From Flavonifractor hominis (GTDB lineage: Bacteria; Bacillota; Clostridia; Oscillospirales; Oscillospiraceae): a stretch of DNA of 64,000 bases. Shown here in pieces: positions 1-8,126 of the stretch. The position numbers and the translations under genes were made by a program. The notes beneath the pieces were generated by a model. That model was not told where the DNA came from. It did no database searches and was given only the letters and a program-made list of their open reading frames with translations. The DNA is taken from contig NZ_JBBMFT010000006.1 in NCBI RefSeq assembly GCF_040095835.1, positions 1-64,000 of the forward strand, given 5' to 3'. Position 1 is the stretch's first letter. Each line of letters begins with the position of its first letter.

Positions 1-257
1 GGGTGGTCGCTGGACACTTCCGTGATGGCCGTGCCCTCTTCCGGATATGTATTGATGTACAGATACTTGTCGGTGCCCGCCTCCAGGCTCTTCACGTCAA
101 AGAGGCCATTCAGCACCAGCTTCGTGCCGGTGGGCACCTCTTCTGCGGCCACTGCCGGTTCAGCTGGTTCTGACGTGTACGCAGACGCCGGAAGTGTGCT
201 TCCTGCGATGCTCAGTGCCAAGGCCAATGCTAGGACTCGGCTCATCTTCCGTTTCAT
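1..257 (-). CDS. secreted protein of unknown function, N-terminal part only
   Basis: The gene runs off the left edge of the window, so only the first 85 codons are visible. The ATG at 257 follows a TAGGAGGG ribosome binding site at 263-270. Residues 1-26 form a typical Sec signal peptide: a basic start (MKRKMSR), an Ala/Leu core and an Ala-rich cleavage region ending near ASA. The mature part begins with a Pro/Glu/Ala-rich linker, followed by a stretch with KLVLNG and YLYINT that looks like the start of a beta-rich extracellular domain. A promoter lies at 338-366. No family can be assigned from this fragment; an exported or cell-wall protein is all that can be inferred. Confidence 0.7.
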   Translation of the reverse strand, partial: MKRKMSRVLALALALSIAGSTLPASAYTSEPAEPAVAAEEVPTGTKLVLNGLFDVKSLEAGTDKYLYINTYPEEGTAITEVSSDH

Positions 258-619
258 CAAATCCCTCCTAATGTTACATGCGGTGACCGTGGAGTTTTGT
301 GCGCAGCACAAAAACAACAGCCAATTTGCACACTAGTATAATAGATTACCTTAACGTTTACGTCAAGAAGATAGAATTAGCTAACACAATATTTAAGTAA
401 AGTGCAACAAAAACAATAGAAAAAATTATACATTATGCATAAGGCGAGAAAAAGGAGTGTTCGCGGATTGTGGACAAGAAGGGGAATCTATGAAGGAGAA
501 TTGGAGCCCTTTTGACGCATTTATTGACAAACAGATCCTTTTAGCGGTATTTTAAGAATAAAATACAATGTTTCTGAAAGCAGCTGTTTTGATGCGTGGA
601 AACGAGGTGGAGGGATATC
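258..619. other. intergenic region between divergent genes
   Basis: AT-rich, no convincing ORF. It holds the minus-strand promoter at 338-366 and, towards glnA, a weaker candidate: TTGACA at 524-529 and TATTTT at 548-553 with an 18-nt spacer. I see no riboswitch or terminator hairpin here. Confidence 0.5.
338..366 (-). promoter_or_regulatory. promoter of the secreted-protein gene, with operator-like palindrome
   Basis: On the minus strand TTGACG (366-361) and TATTAT (343-338) are separated by 17 nt. The spacer contains TAAACGTTAA, a LacI/CcpA-like palindrome that resembles the one at 9891-9904. Transcription would start near 331, giving a leader of about 75 nt. Confidence 0.6.
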
Positions 620-1831
620 ATGAACTATACAGCACAAGAGGTTATGCAGTATGTACAGGAGGAGAATGTAAAATTTATCCGCCTGGCGTTCTGTGATGTT
701 TACGGACGGCAGAAGAACCTCTCCATCATGCCTGGCGAGCTTCGCAGAGCCTTTGAAAGCGGCATGGCCTTTGATGCTTCTGCCATTACGGGGTTCGGCG
801 GGGAGGTGCGTTCGGACCTGTTCCTGAGGCCTGACCCGACCACGCTATCAGCGCTGCCATGGCGACCGGAAAATGGTCGGGTGGTGCGAATGTTTTGTGA
901 CATTATCCGGCCTGATGGCTCCGCATTTGAAGCTGATGCCCGGCAGCTGCTGAAGCGGGCACAAGCGGAGGCTACGCGCCGGGGATATGCCTTCTCCTTT
1001 GGCGCGGAAATGGAGTTTTATCTGTTTCGGACCGATGAAAACGGTATGCCTACCAATCAGCCCTATGATCGGGCGGGTTATATGGATATTGCCCCTGATG
1101 ACCGGGGGGAAAACGTCCGGAGAGAGATCTGTCTCACACTGGAGCAGATGGGCATCCGCCCTGAGAGCTCTCACCACGAGGAGGGGCCCGGGCAGAACGA
1201 GATTGACTTCCGCTATTCTGCCCCTATGAAGGCCGCCGATGATGCGGTCACATTCCGTTCGGTGGTCAAGACCATTGCCGCCAGCAATGGACTGTGGGCC
1301 GATTTCTCTCCCAAGCCCATCAGCGGCGCACCGGGCAGCGGATTGCACATCAATCTTTCGGTCCACGGCCCGGACGAGAGCGACCCTATGCCTCAGGTTA
1401 TTGCCGGCATGATGGAGCACATTTATAATATGACCGCGTTTTTTAACCCCTGCCAGGAATCCTATTTGCGCCTTGGCAGCAGTAAAGCGCCGGGCTTTAT
1501 CACCTGGTCTTCGGAAAACCGTTCCCAGCTCATCCGGGTACCTGCGGCAGAGGGAGAGTACCGGCGAGTGGAATTGCGTTCCCCCGATCCTACGGCCAAT
1601 CCTTATATTGCCTTTGCATTGCTGATTTATGCCGGACTGGATGGCATCCAGAGAGCACTTCCACTGCCACCCAGTACTGACCTTAACCTCTATGGCGCGC
1701 CGGAGGAGCAGCTGGCCGCTTTCCGCCGCCTGCCCGCTTCGCTGGAGGAGGCCAGGGCTGCTGCGGCATCCAGCGCATTTATCCGCCAATATCTGCCGGC
1801 TGCTTTGCTGGCGGCCTACACTGGGGGATGA
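620..1831 (+). CDS. glnA: glutamine synthetase, type I, short C-terminus
   Basis: Makes glutamine from glutamate, ammonia and ATP in the cytoplasm. The catalytic elements of GSI are present in order: GAEMEFYLF, then SHHEEGPGQNEIDFRY, GSGLHINLS, the ENRSQLIRVP loop and RRVELRSPDPTANPY. I chose the ATG at 620 because GGTGGAGGG (607-615) sits just upstream; an upstream in-frame ATG at 596 lacks a site. The protein has 403 residues against about 440 for ordinary GSI. It ends soon after the FIRQYLP helix and lacks the usual EW..Y...V..WE....Y tail, which helps join the two hexamer rings. The stop codon is followed 35 nt later by an ANTAR regulator, a common clostridial pairing for nitrogen control. 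Confidence 0.93.
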   Translation: MNYTAQEVMQYVQEENVKFIRLAFCDVYGRQKNLSIMPGELRRAFESGMAFDASAITGFGGEVRSDLFLRPDPTTLSALPWRPENGRVVRMFCDIIRPDGSAFEADARQLLKRAQAEATRRGYAFSFGAEMEFYLFRTDENGMPTNQPYDRAGYMDIAPDDRGENVRREICLTLEQMGIRPESSHHEEGPGQNEIDFRYSAPMKAADDAVTFRSVVKTIAASNGLWADFSPKPISGAPGSGLHINLSVHGPDESDPMPQVIAGMMEHIYNMTAFFNPCQESYLRLGSSKAPGFITWSSENRSQLIRVPAAEGEYRRVELRSPDPTANPYIAFALLIYAGLDGIQRALPLPPSTDLNLYGAPEEQLAAFRRLPASLEEARAAAASSAFIRQYLPAALLAAYTGG

Positions 1832-1866
1832 GCAGTATCTTCCGCAGCGGTGGAGGAGGGAGAGAG

Positions 1867-2451
1867 ATGGTGTTTCAAGAGCGGACTTACAGCGTGCTGC
1901 TGGTCTCCGCAGGCGAGAAATTTGCAAAGACCCTGGCGGAGCTGATGCCGCCCGCGCGTTTCTGGCCGGTGACAGTGGTAAAGAGCGCCGATGAGGCGCG
2001 GCGGGTCCGGCTTTCCGGCGGGTATGACATAATACTTATAAATACGCCCCTCCCCGACGAGCTGGGGGTACAGCTGGCCATTGATCTGTGTGCCCACAGT
2101 GATGCCGGCGTACAACTGCTTGTCCGGACGGAGCTGTTTCAGGAGGTCTATGACAAGGTGACGGAGCATGGCGTGCTGGCCTTGGCAAAGCCCACTTCCA
2201 CCCCCATGCTGGTCCAGTCTTTGCGGGCACTGTGTGCAGTCCGGGAGCGGCTGCGGCGGGCAGAGGCCAAGCAGGCCACAGTGGAGGAGAAAATCCAGGA
2301 GATCCGCCTGGTGAACCGGGCCAAGTGGACGCTGATTCAGTGCCGGGGCATGTCGGAGGAGCAGGCCCACCGCTACATTGAAAAGCAGGCTATGGATACC
2401 CGCTCGTCCAGGCGGGAGGTGGCGGCCCGTATTCTGGAGGAGTGTGGGTAA
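1867..2451 (+). CDS. response-regulator-like ANTAR antitermination protein
   Basis: The 194-residue protein has an N-terminal receiver-like domain (about 1-120; beta strand YSVLLVSA, then YDIILINTPLPDELG where a phosphoacceptor Asp would stand). A coiled linker follows (RERLRRAEAKQATVEEKIQEI), then a C-terminal ANTAR RNA-binding domain (about 135-194) with the conserved AKWTLIQCRGMSEEQAHRYI pattern. The ATG at 1867 is preferred to an in-frame ATG at 1828 because GGAGGAGGGAG lies 5-15 nt upstream of it. In Firmicutes such proteins bind paired hairpins in leader RNAs and prevent termination, often for nitrogen genes. Its position directly after glnA supports that role. The classical Asp of the receiver site appears replaced by Asn, so control by phosphorylation is doubtful. 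Confidence 0.85.
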   Translation: MVFQERTYSVLLVSAGEKFAKTLAELMPPARFWPVTVVKSADEARRVRLSGGYDIILINTPLPDELGVQLAIDLCAHSDAGVQLLVRTELFQEVYDKVTEHGVLALAKPTSTPMLVQSLRALCAVRERLRRAEAKQATVEEKIQEIRLVNRAKWTLIQCRGMSEEQAHRYIEKQAMDTRSSRREVAARILEECG

Positions 2452-2538
2452 ACCATTATGGTTCCACCCGCTTCGAAATGTGCTAAAAAGGCGGCCGTAA
2501 TTGCAAAATGCGATTACAGCCGCCAAAATAATTGAGTT

Positions 2539-2583
2539 GCCCCCTGGTACAGGCCAAACGGTCCTGTACCAGGGGGCTTTTTG
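2539..2583. terminator. bidirectional terminator between convergent genes
   Basis: Perfect 15-bp inverted repeat (2539-2553 with 2563-2577), 9-nt loop, followed by a T-run on the plus strand. It closes the glnA-ANTAR unit and lies just past the stop of the converging surface operon. Confidence 0.85.
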
Positions 2584-2591
2584 TTCATTGA

Positions 2592-4715
2592 TCAGCGTGT
2601 CCAGATGTAGATGCGGATCTGATCCTGCCCTTGATCAAAGTCAGCGGGCAGATCCCAGTTGACATTTACTGTGAACTCACCTACGTCAGCTTCTTCCGCC
2701 GAAAGCTGTTTTGCGTGGCTGTCTTTCAGAGCGCCGTTTTGATCATAGACCGCGATGACGAATGCCAGGTCCTCATCAGGCACATAATTCATGGTTCCGC
2801 TCAGGTTGACCAGACGTGTGTACTCTTCGTTGAAACCGATGGTCTGGATCTGGAGCATCTCCACAGGGGTAATATGGACATCCCACTCATCGTAAAGAGC
2901 AGCGTCAGTCTTACTGGTAGCCCGGACAGTAATGGTCTGCTCTGACGTGCTGCCAAGGACCGTCAACAGGCCGTCCTCTCCGATGGAGATATCGTCAGGG
3001 AAGATTTTCTCTCCATCCTGATAGAGTTCGTACATGAAAGCGCTGCTGCTGCTGGGCATCGCTTCGCCCTTGGCGGTGAACAGTTTGCCGGTGAACTGAA
3101 GCGTGCTGGCAGCAGGGATCTCGGTTTTGTCACCCTCAGCGCTCAGCTTGACTTCGCTGGGAGCCACTTCATAGACCCGAACATTGTCGATGCTGACGCC
3201 CTTGTCAATCACCATGCGGTTGGTGGCGCGGTCATTCCGCCGATAGATATTCTCGAATTTCTGGATCTCGCCGGTCAGCTGACCATTGCTGTCGTAGGCC
3301 TGAACATAGAGGTCCACCTGACCGTCATCCACACCGTAGGTGCCGCGCAGAGTGATCTGGTACCAGGTATCGGCGTCTACATTCGCGTCATAGCTGGCGC
3401 CTTTTTCTACCGCGAGCGTGGTGCCGCTGCGGTAAAGATGGGTGTTAAAGTTACCGCTTGTACCGGATTTATTCCGCAGAGTGAAGCCGGCACCGTCTGT
3501 TTCAAACCGGATGTCCGCCTGCCAGACGGTAAAGCTGGACAGCTCACGGCCCCAGTTGAACTCAAACAGAGTATCGCTGCTGTTGCTGGGGTCGGTACGG
3601 TAATAGGGGGTGCCATTGGGAGACTGACCATCCTTGATCAGCAGAGCGCCGGTACGATCTTCAGCGGCACAGTTGTCGTAAAAATAGGTGCTGCCCTGGA
3701 GCCAGTCCGAGTGCTCTTTGTCAAAAGGATCCCCGGGCTCGGGCTTGCTGTTGTCCTCACCGGGATTTACCGGGTCGTCAGAGGCGTTGACCGTGATCTT
3801 CAGCTCATCCGAGGTCACACCGCCGCTGGTGGCTGTAACGGTGACGGTCTGGTCGGCAGCATCGGCGTCCGAGGTCAGAAGACCGGTATCGTTGATGTGG
3901 ACCTTGTCATCTGTGCTCCCGCTCAGGGCATAGGTAACGGCATCGGGCATGGGCTCATTGTATTCCGTCAGAGCGGTTCCCGTCAGCTGGAGCATTTCGC
4001 CTGCGGTGATTTCTGTCTTGTCTTCTTCGGCGTTCAAACGGACGGAAGACACGGGGACCTCGGTCACATGGATGTTGTCTGCGCTGGCATCCCCGGTAAA
4101 GACCAGACGGTCGGGCTTGGCCTTGTTACTGCGGGAGGCAAAGCCTTCTGCAAAGGTCTGCCGCTCGCCCGTCAGTACCCCGTCCTGATAGGACTGGAGA
4201 TAGAGCGAATAGTAGGAATTGCCTGCGGTCTGATCGCCAAGGCTGTAGCCGCGTATCGTGACATGGTACCAGGCTGCAGGATCAATAGCGACTTCAGCTC
4301 CGCCGCTGACGCGCTGCAGCACCAGTTTCCCGTCGGTTACACTGGCCTGGATTGCGGGGTCGCCGCCGTACATCCTGTCGCGGTTTTTGTCGGCCTCGCG
4401 CAGTTCAAAACCGCCGCCCTCCTGTCCAAACCGCAGATCAAACTCGATGTTCAAAAAACTGCTCTTCTGTTCCTCAGAAAAATCAACTGCAAAGCCGCTT
4501 TTGCCGTCTGCGTCGTTTTCTCCGTTCCACTGGTAATATGAGGTGCTCCAGGTGCTGTCGGCATCGGTTACCTTTACATATCGGCCATTGGAGGCATCGC
4601 TGCCGTCGTTGGAATAGTCCAGCCGGCTGTCGGCTGCCCAGGCGGTCGAGGTGCAGCCCAGGGTCAGAGCGGCAGCCATCGACAGGGCCAGCACTTTTTT
4701 CCGGATTGTGTTCAT
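2592..4715 (-). CDS. secreted protein with paired laminin-G-like/Ig-like repeats
   Basis: A 707-residue exported protein, last gene of a three-gene surface operon. The ATG at 4715 follows AAGGGAGGAA, which overlaps the stop of the upstream gene (14-nt gap), so translation is probably coupled. Residues 1-28 are a signal peptide ending at AWAA. Two similar modules follow. Each has a beta-sandwich resembling concanavalin/laminin-G carbohydrate-binding folds (FDLRFGQEGGGFELRE and ADIRFETDGAGFTLRN are equivalent), a WYHVTIRG / WYQITLRG strand, then a bacterial Ig-like (Big2-type) domain starting at LNAEEDKTEI and LSAEGDKTEI. A Pro/Asp/Glu-rich linker separates the modules. It carries no enzyme motif; binding to glycan alongside the GH2 enzyme is an inference. 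Confidence 0.8.
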   Translation of the reverse strand: MNTIRKKVLALSMAAALTLGCTSTAWAADSRLDYSNDGSDASNGRYVKVTDADSTWSTSYYQWNGENDADGKSGFAVDFSEEQKSSFLNIEFDLRFGQEGGGFELREADKNRDRMYGGDPAIQASVTDGKLVLQRVSGGAEVAIDPAAWYHVTIRGYSLGDQTAGNSYYSLYLQSYQDGVLTGERQTFAEGFASRSNKAKPDRLVFTGDASADNIHVTEVPVSSVRLNAEEDKTEITAGEMLQLTGTALTEYNEPMPDAVTYALSGSTDDKVHINDTGLLTSDADAADQTVTVTATSGGVTSDELKITVNASDDPVNPGEDNSKPEPGDPFDKEHSDWLQGSTYFYDNCAAEDRTGALLIKDGQSPNGTPYYRTDPSNSSDTLFEFNWGRELSSFTVWQADIRFETDGAGFTLRNKSGTSGNFNTHLYRSGTTLAVEKGASYDANVDADTWYQITLRGTYGVDDGQVDLYVQAYDSNGQLTGEIQKFENIYRRNDRATNRMVIDKGVSIDNVRVYEVAPSEVKLSAEGDKTEIPAASTLQFTGKLFTAKGEAMPSSSSAFMYELYQDGEKIFPDDISIGEDGLLTVLGSTSEQTITVRATSKTDAALYDEWDVHITPVEMLQIQTIGFNEEYTRLVNLSGTMNYVPDEDLAFVIAVYDQNGALKDSHAKQLSAEEADVGEFTVNVNWDLPADFDQGQDQIRIYIWTR

Positions 4716-4728
4716 TCTGTTTCCTCCC

Positions 4729-7700
4729 TTATGCCGTTTTTCCGGTAGTGACACGGAACTCCGTCATGCCGGATGTCCAGTCGTTGGTCTGGAACCCAAA
4801 ACCTCTGGCAATGGCGCTCAGTTCTGCATAAAGTACACCGTCACGGAATTCCGCCATCTGATTGATGGTGGAGTCCTGACCGCTGGCGTTGGTCATCAAG
4901 GAGCCTGTCAGCGTTACCGTCTTATCACCCACTTTGATGGTCAAAGGGGTGCTTTCCAAAACATCTCCAGGTTTTGGCAGGGTATACTCTGCACCCAGTG
5001 CTTTCAGGAAAGGCTCCACGGGGCCAAAAACGCAACTTGCCGTTTCATAAGCGGTCAGCGCTGTACCGGAAGTGCCGGTGCCAAAATCTACTTTGTTGTC
5101 ATTGACGTAGACATCCACAACTTTTACTTCGGGGCCTTCGTCCTTGACGATAACGGTATTACCACCTTCGCCGAACTTGACCTCCACATATCCGGCCACG
5201 GGCTTCATGCCGCTGATGGAGGGCTCGGGCTCGGGCTCAGGTACGATACCGGGGTCAGCGATCTGCTGCGGCATCTGAGTGGTCAGCCCTCCGGTGGTTT
5301 CCACGGACTGAGAAGTGAGGGTAATGCTGGCGTCGGGCAGACCTTCCCGCTTAACGGTGAGAGTGATATCACCGGCGGTGTAGCCCGCACGCAGGAAGAC
5401 ACGGTTGGTGCCGCACTCCGCGCGAATGGTGCTGGGGTCACGGTTCAGCTCTGCAGCATTGACCTGATCCTCACCATAGTTGACAATATAGCCGCTGTTG
5501 TAGCCGCCGCGCAGTTCCGCCGGACCCTCCACGGAGAGCTTGAGTTCGCTGTAATCCAGAGGAAGGACACGGCCCTGAGCGTCTACGATTTCCACATCTA
5601 CAAAAGCCACATCCGAGCCGTCGGCCAGCAAGCCCTGAGGGCCGGTATGGGCCGTCAGGCGGATGGAAGCGGCCTCACCGGCGGTTTCGATTTTGTGGCG
5701 GGCCAGCTCTTCGCCCTTGCTGTTGTAGGAGACGGCCTCGATGTAGCTGCCTTCGGTGCACTGGGTGATGTCAATACCGGGGAAGGCGTAAACGAAGCCA
5801 TCGGACGGACTTCCGTTCTTGCCTACGGACTGACCGTTGATGAACAGTTCCACATACTTACAGTTGGAGGCCAACACATAGACCGTCTTATTCTTGGGGT
5901 CACGTCCCTCGGGATAGACACTGGGGTCGGTGGGATAGTTCCAGTGGCCGACCAGATAGATGGAGGGCTTTGTGCTCTGAAGCACCTGGAATGCGTAGAA
6001 AGACTGCTTCAAATTACGGGCGGGGTCTACGCGGCCGCTCATACGGGCGTTCTCGGTCTGGGTATTACGCCCATGCTGGATAGAGTCGGTCCAGCACAGG
6101 GCTGCCGCTGCAGAGTAGACCGGGGTTTTGCTGTTGGCCCCCACACGGCTGTTGTAAAACTCCATGTAGGCCCCGGCGCTGTTGATTACAAAGTCCTCGG
6201 CGGTCATATCCCAGGCATCGCCTTCATTGGCGGTGGGTCCATGCTTATAATCAAAGTCCGGGGGAGAGAAGTCGTCCCATACCCGGCGGGGCGCCTCTTC
6301 GCGGTAATATTCGCTCTCTACAATGGCACGCTTATCACGGGTCTCTTCGCCGTTGCCGGTGAATTTGCCGTCGTAGTAGACTTTGCGGCCAAGCATAGTG
6401 CCTACGTATTCGGAAGCGTCAACTGCAGCCATCTCATCCGCCAATGCGCGGCAGCCCATGGAACGACCGCCGTGGGGATCCAGCTGCTTGCGCAGGTCGG
6501 TCATCTCTTTCATGTGTTCAGCGCTGACACTGCTGTTGCCTGCCTCCCAGAAAAGAATGGAGGGGCTGTTGCGGAAATAAATAATGGTGTCCCGCATGGC
6601 TTCTACACGCTGGTCCCACTGGCGTCCGGAGACATCGCCCTCCTTGTCGCCGGCGGGCTGCACACAGGCAATGCCATATTTGTCGCAAGCACGGATATCT
6701 GCCGGCTGGGCGGCCACGTGCATCCAGCGAATAAAGTTGGCGTTGCTCTGGCGGACCAGCTCCATATCATAATCATGCATCCAGTCCGGTGCTACGCCGA
6801 TTGCGGCCCATTCGTTGGTGGAGCGCTGCGCATAGCCGGTGAGCCATACCAGCTCATCATTGATATAGATGCCGCCATCTACACCGCCCTTGGATTCCAC
6901 CTTGCGGAAACCGGTGGTAATTTCGGTGACATCAAGCACATTGCCTTCGCTGTCCTTCAGGATGGAGTAGACCTGATAGAGATAGGGATCCTTGGTGCTC
7001 CACAGATGCAGTCCGCTTACCCGTGCAGACGCAGTAATGGTCTTTACCTCTACGGTAGAGGTATCGGTAGGAGCGGGGTCTTCTGCATAGGCGTCATCGG
7101 GAACAACGGTCTGAAATGCTGCGCCTTTATCCTGGGCAACGGGAACGGTGACATTGGCCTCGGATGCAAAGTGATACCAGAGCATTCCGTCACGGTCCAC
7201 CACAGCCACTTCAAGGGTCAGGTCTTGGGCGGCCTCGGATTCGTTGCGTACTTCGGCTTCCACAGTGATCGTGGCGGTTTTGTTGGGAATGTCAAAGTCG
7301 CTGCCGTACACATAGGCGCCGGTGGTTTTCAGGTTGCTGTACAGGGGCAGGGTCTGATAGACGTCATTTTTTACATGCAGAATGACATCCCGTGTCAAAC
7401 CGCCGACGGTGGGATTAAAGTCATTGGTGTTCCACTGGTAACCCACGCCATCGTTGCTGCCCGGTGTGCTGCCTGGGCGGGTCTCCGACATGTAGTTGGT
7501 CATACCGCGGGCGGAGGTGTTGTCCAGCGCCACCGCAATGACGTTATCTTGATCGGAACCGAACTGCACATACTCGGAGATATCGAAGCCAAAGGGGTCT
7601 ACGCCGTGCTCATAGTATCCGACAAACTGGCCGTTGACATAGAGATAGGCAGCCTGACGTACTCCTTCGAATTCGAGGAAAATCTTCTTGCCGGCATGTT

Positions 7701-8112
7701 CCTCATCCAGGGAAAAGTGTTTGCGGTAAAAGGTGATGCACCGGGTTCCAGCATCGCCTGCACCGGTGATGAGGCTGTCAAACAGCTCACCGTCATTAAA
7801 GGTGTGTGGTACGCTCACGGTTTCCCAGGAGCTGTCATCCAGAGCGGGATCGTAAAATTCCTTGCCGCCAAACGCATTCCGTACGCTCTCCTGTGCGGCG
7901 GACAGGGGCCAGTTGTTCCCCTCCGGCATATAGAACTTCCAATCCAGATTCATGTTGTAGTCCACATTGGGGGATACCGGTACCACATAAGTGGTATCCT
8001 CTGCCGGTGCCTGGGGGTCGCTGGTTTCGGCAGCCAGGGCGCTCCCGGCAGGCAGGAGCATCTGGACCGCCATCAGTACGGCCAGAAATAGGCTCAAACG
8101 CTGTTTCTTCAT
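4729..8112 (-). CDS. secreted glycoside hydrolase family 2 (beta-galactosidase-like)
   Basis: Exported 1127-residue enzyme; signal peptide 1-28, ATG at 8112 with GAGGAGAGG upstream. Layout: jelly-roll sugar-binding domain (about 50-230, with RKHFSLDEEHAGKKIFLEFEG), Ig-like domain, TIM barrel (about 390-700), two further beta domains, and a C-terminal copper-amine-oxidase-N-like stalk domain (about 1000-1127). The probable nucleophile is Glu601 in VESEYYRE. At the usual acid/base position the family reads W..GNE, but here it reads FWEAGNSS: Ser527 stands where the Glu should be, with Glu523 nearby. The stop is 14 nt from the next gene. A glycan target outside the cell is likely; the exact sugar cannot be told. 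Confidence 0.85.
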   Translation of the reverse strand: MKKQRLSLFLAVLMAVQMLLPAGSALAAETSDPQAPAEDTTYVVPVSPNVDYNMNLDWKFYMPEGNNWPLSAAQESVRNAFGGKEFYDPALDDSSWETVSVPHTFNDGELFDSLITGAGDAGTRCITFYRKHFSLDEEHAGKKIFLEFEGVRQAAYLYVNGQFVGYYEHGVDPFGFDISEYVQFGSDQDNVIAVALDNTSARGMTNYMSETRPGSTPGSNDGVGYQWNTNDFNPTVGGLTRDVILHVKNDVYQTLPLYSNLKTTGAYVYGSDFDIPNKTATITVEAEVRNESEAAQDLTLEVAVVDRDGMLWYHFASEANVTVPVAQDKGAAFQTVVPDDAYAEDPAPTDTSTVEVKTITASARVSGLHLWSTKDPYLYQVYSILKDSEGNVLDVTEITTGFRKVESKGGVDGGIYINDELVWLTGYAQRSTNEWAAIGVAPDWMHDYDMELVRQSNANFIRWMHVAAQPADIRACDKYGIACVQPAGDKEGDVSGRQWDQRVEAMRDTIIYFRNSPSILFWEAGNSSVSAEHMKEMTDLRKQLDPHGGRSMGCRALADEMAAVDASEYVGTMLGRKVYYDGKFTGNGEETRDKRAIVESEYYREEAPRRVWDDFSPPDFDYKHGPTANEGDAWDMTAEDFVINSAGAYMEFYNSRVGANSKTPVYSAAAALCWTDSIQHGRNTQTENARMSGRVDPARNLKQSFYAFQVLQSTKPSIYLVGHWNYPTDPSVYPEGRDPKNKTVYVLASNCKYVELFINGQSVGKNGSPSDGFVYAFPGIDITQCTEGSYIEAVSYNSKGEELARHKIETAGEAASIRLTAHTGPQGLLADGSDVAFVDVEIVDAQGRVLPLDYSELKLSVEGPAELRGGYNSGYIVNYGEDQVNAAELNRDPSTIRAECGTNRVFLRAGYTAGDITLTVKREGLPDASITLTSQSVETTGGLTTQMPQQIADPGIVPEPEPEPSISGMKPVAGYVEVKFGEGGNTVIVKDEGPEVKVVDVYVNDNKVDFGTGTSGTALTAYETASCVFGPVEPFLKALGAEYTLPKPGDVLESTPLTIKVGDKTVTLTGSLMTNASGQDSTINQMAEFRDGVLYAELSAIARGFGFQTNDWTSGMTEFRVTTGKTA

Positions 8113-8126
8113 GATCTTACCTCTCC

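Noticed and set aside
848..1927. 359-codon minus-strand frame across glnA
   Set aside because: Shadow of the glnA coding frame; no initiation signal and the composition is not protein-like.
4651..8091. 1146-codon open frame on the plus strand opposite the GH2 gene
   Set aside because: It is a mirror of the GC-rich coding strand: no ribosome binding site, no recognisable domain, and the opposite strand encodes a clear signal peptide and enzyme.
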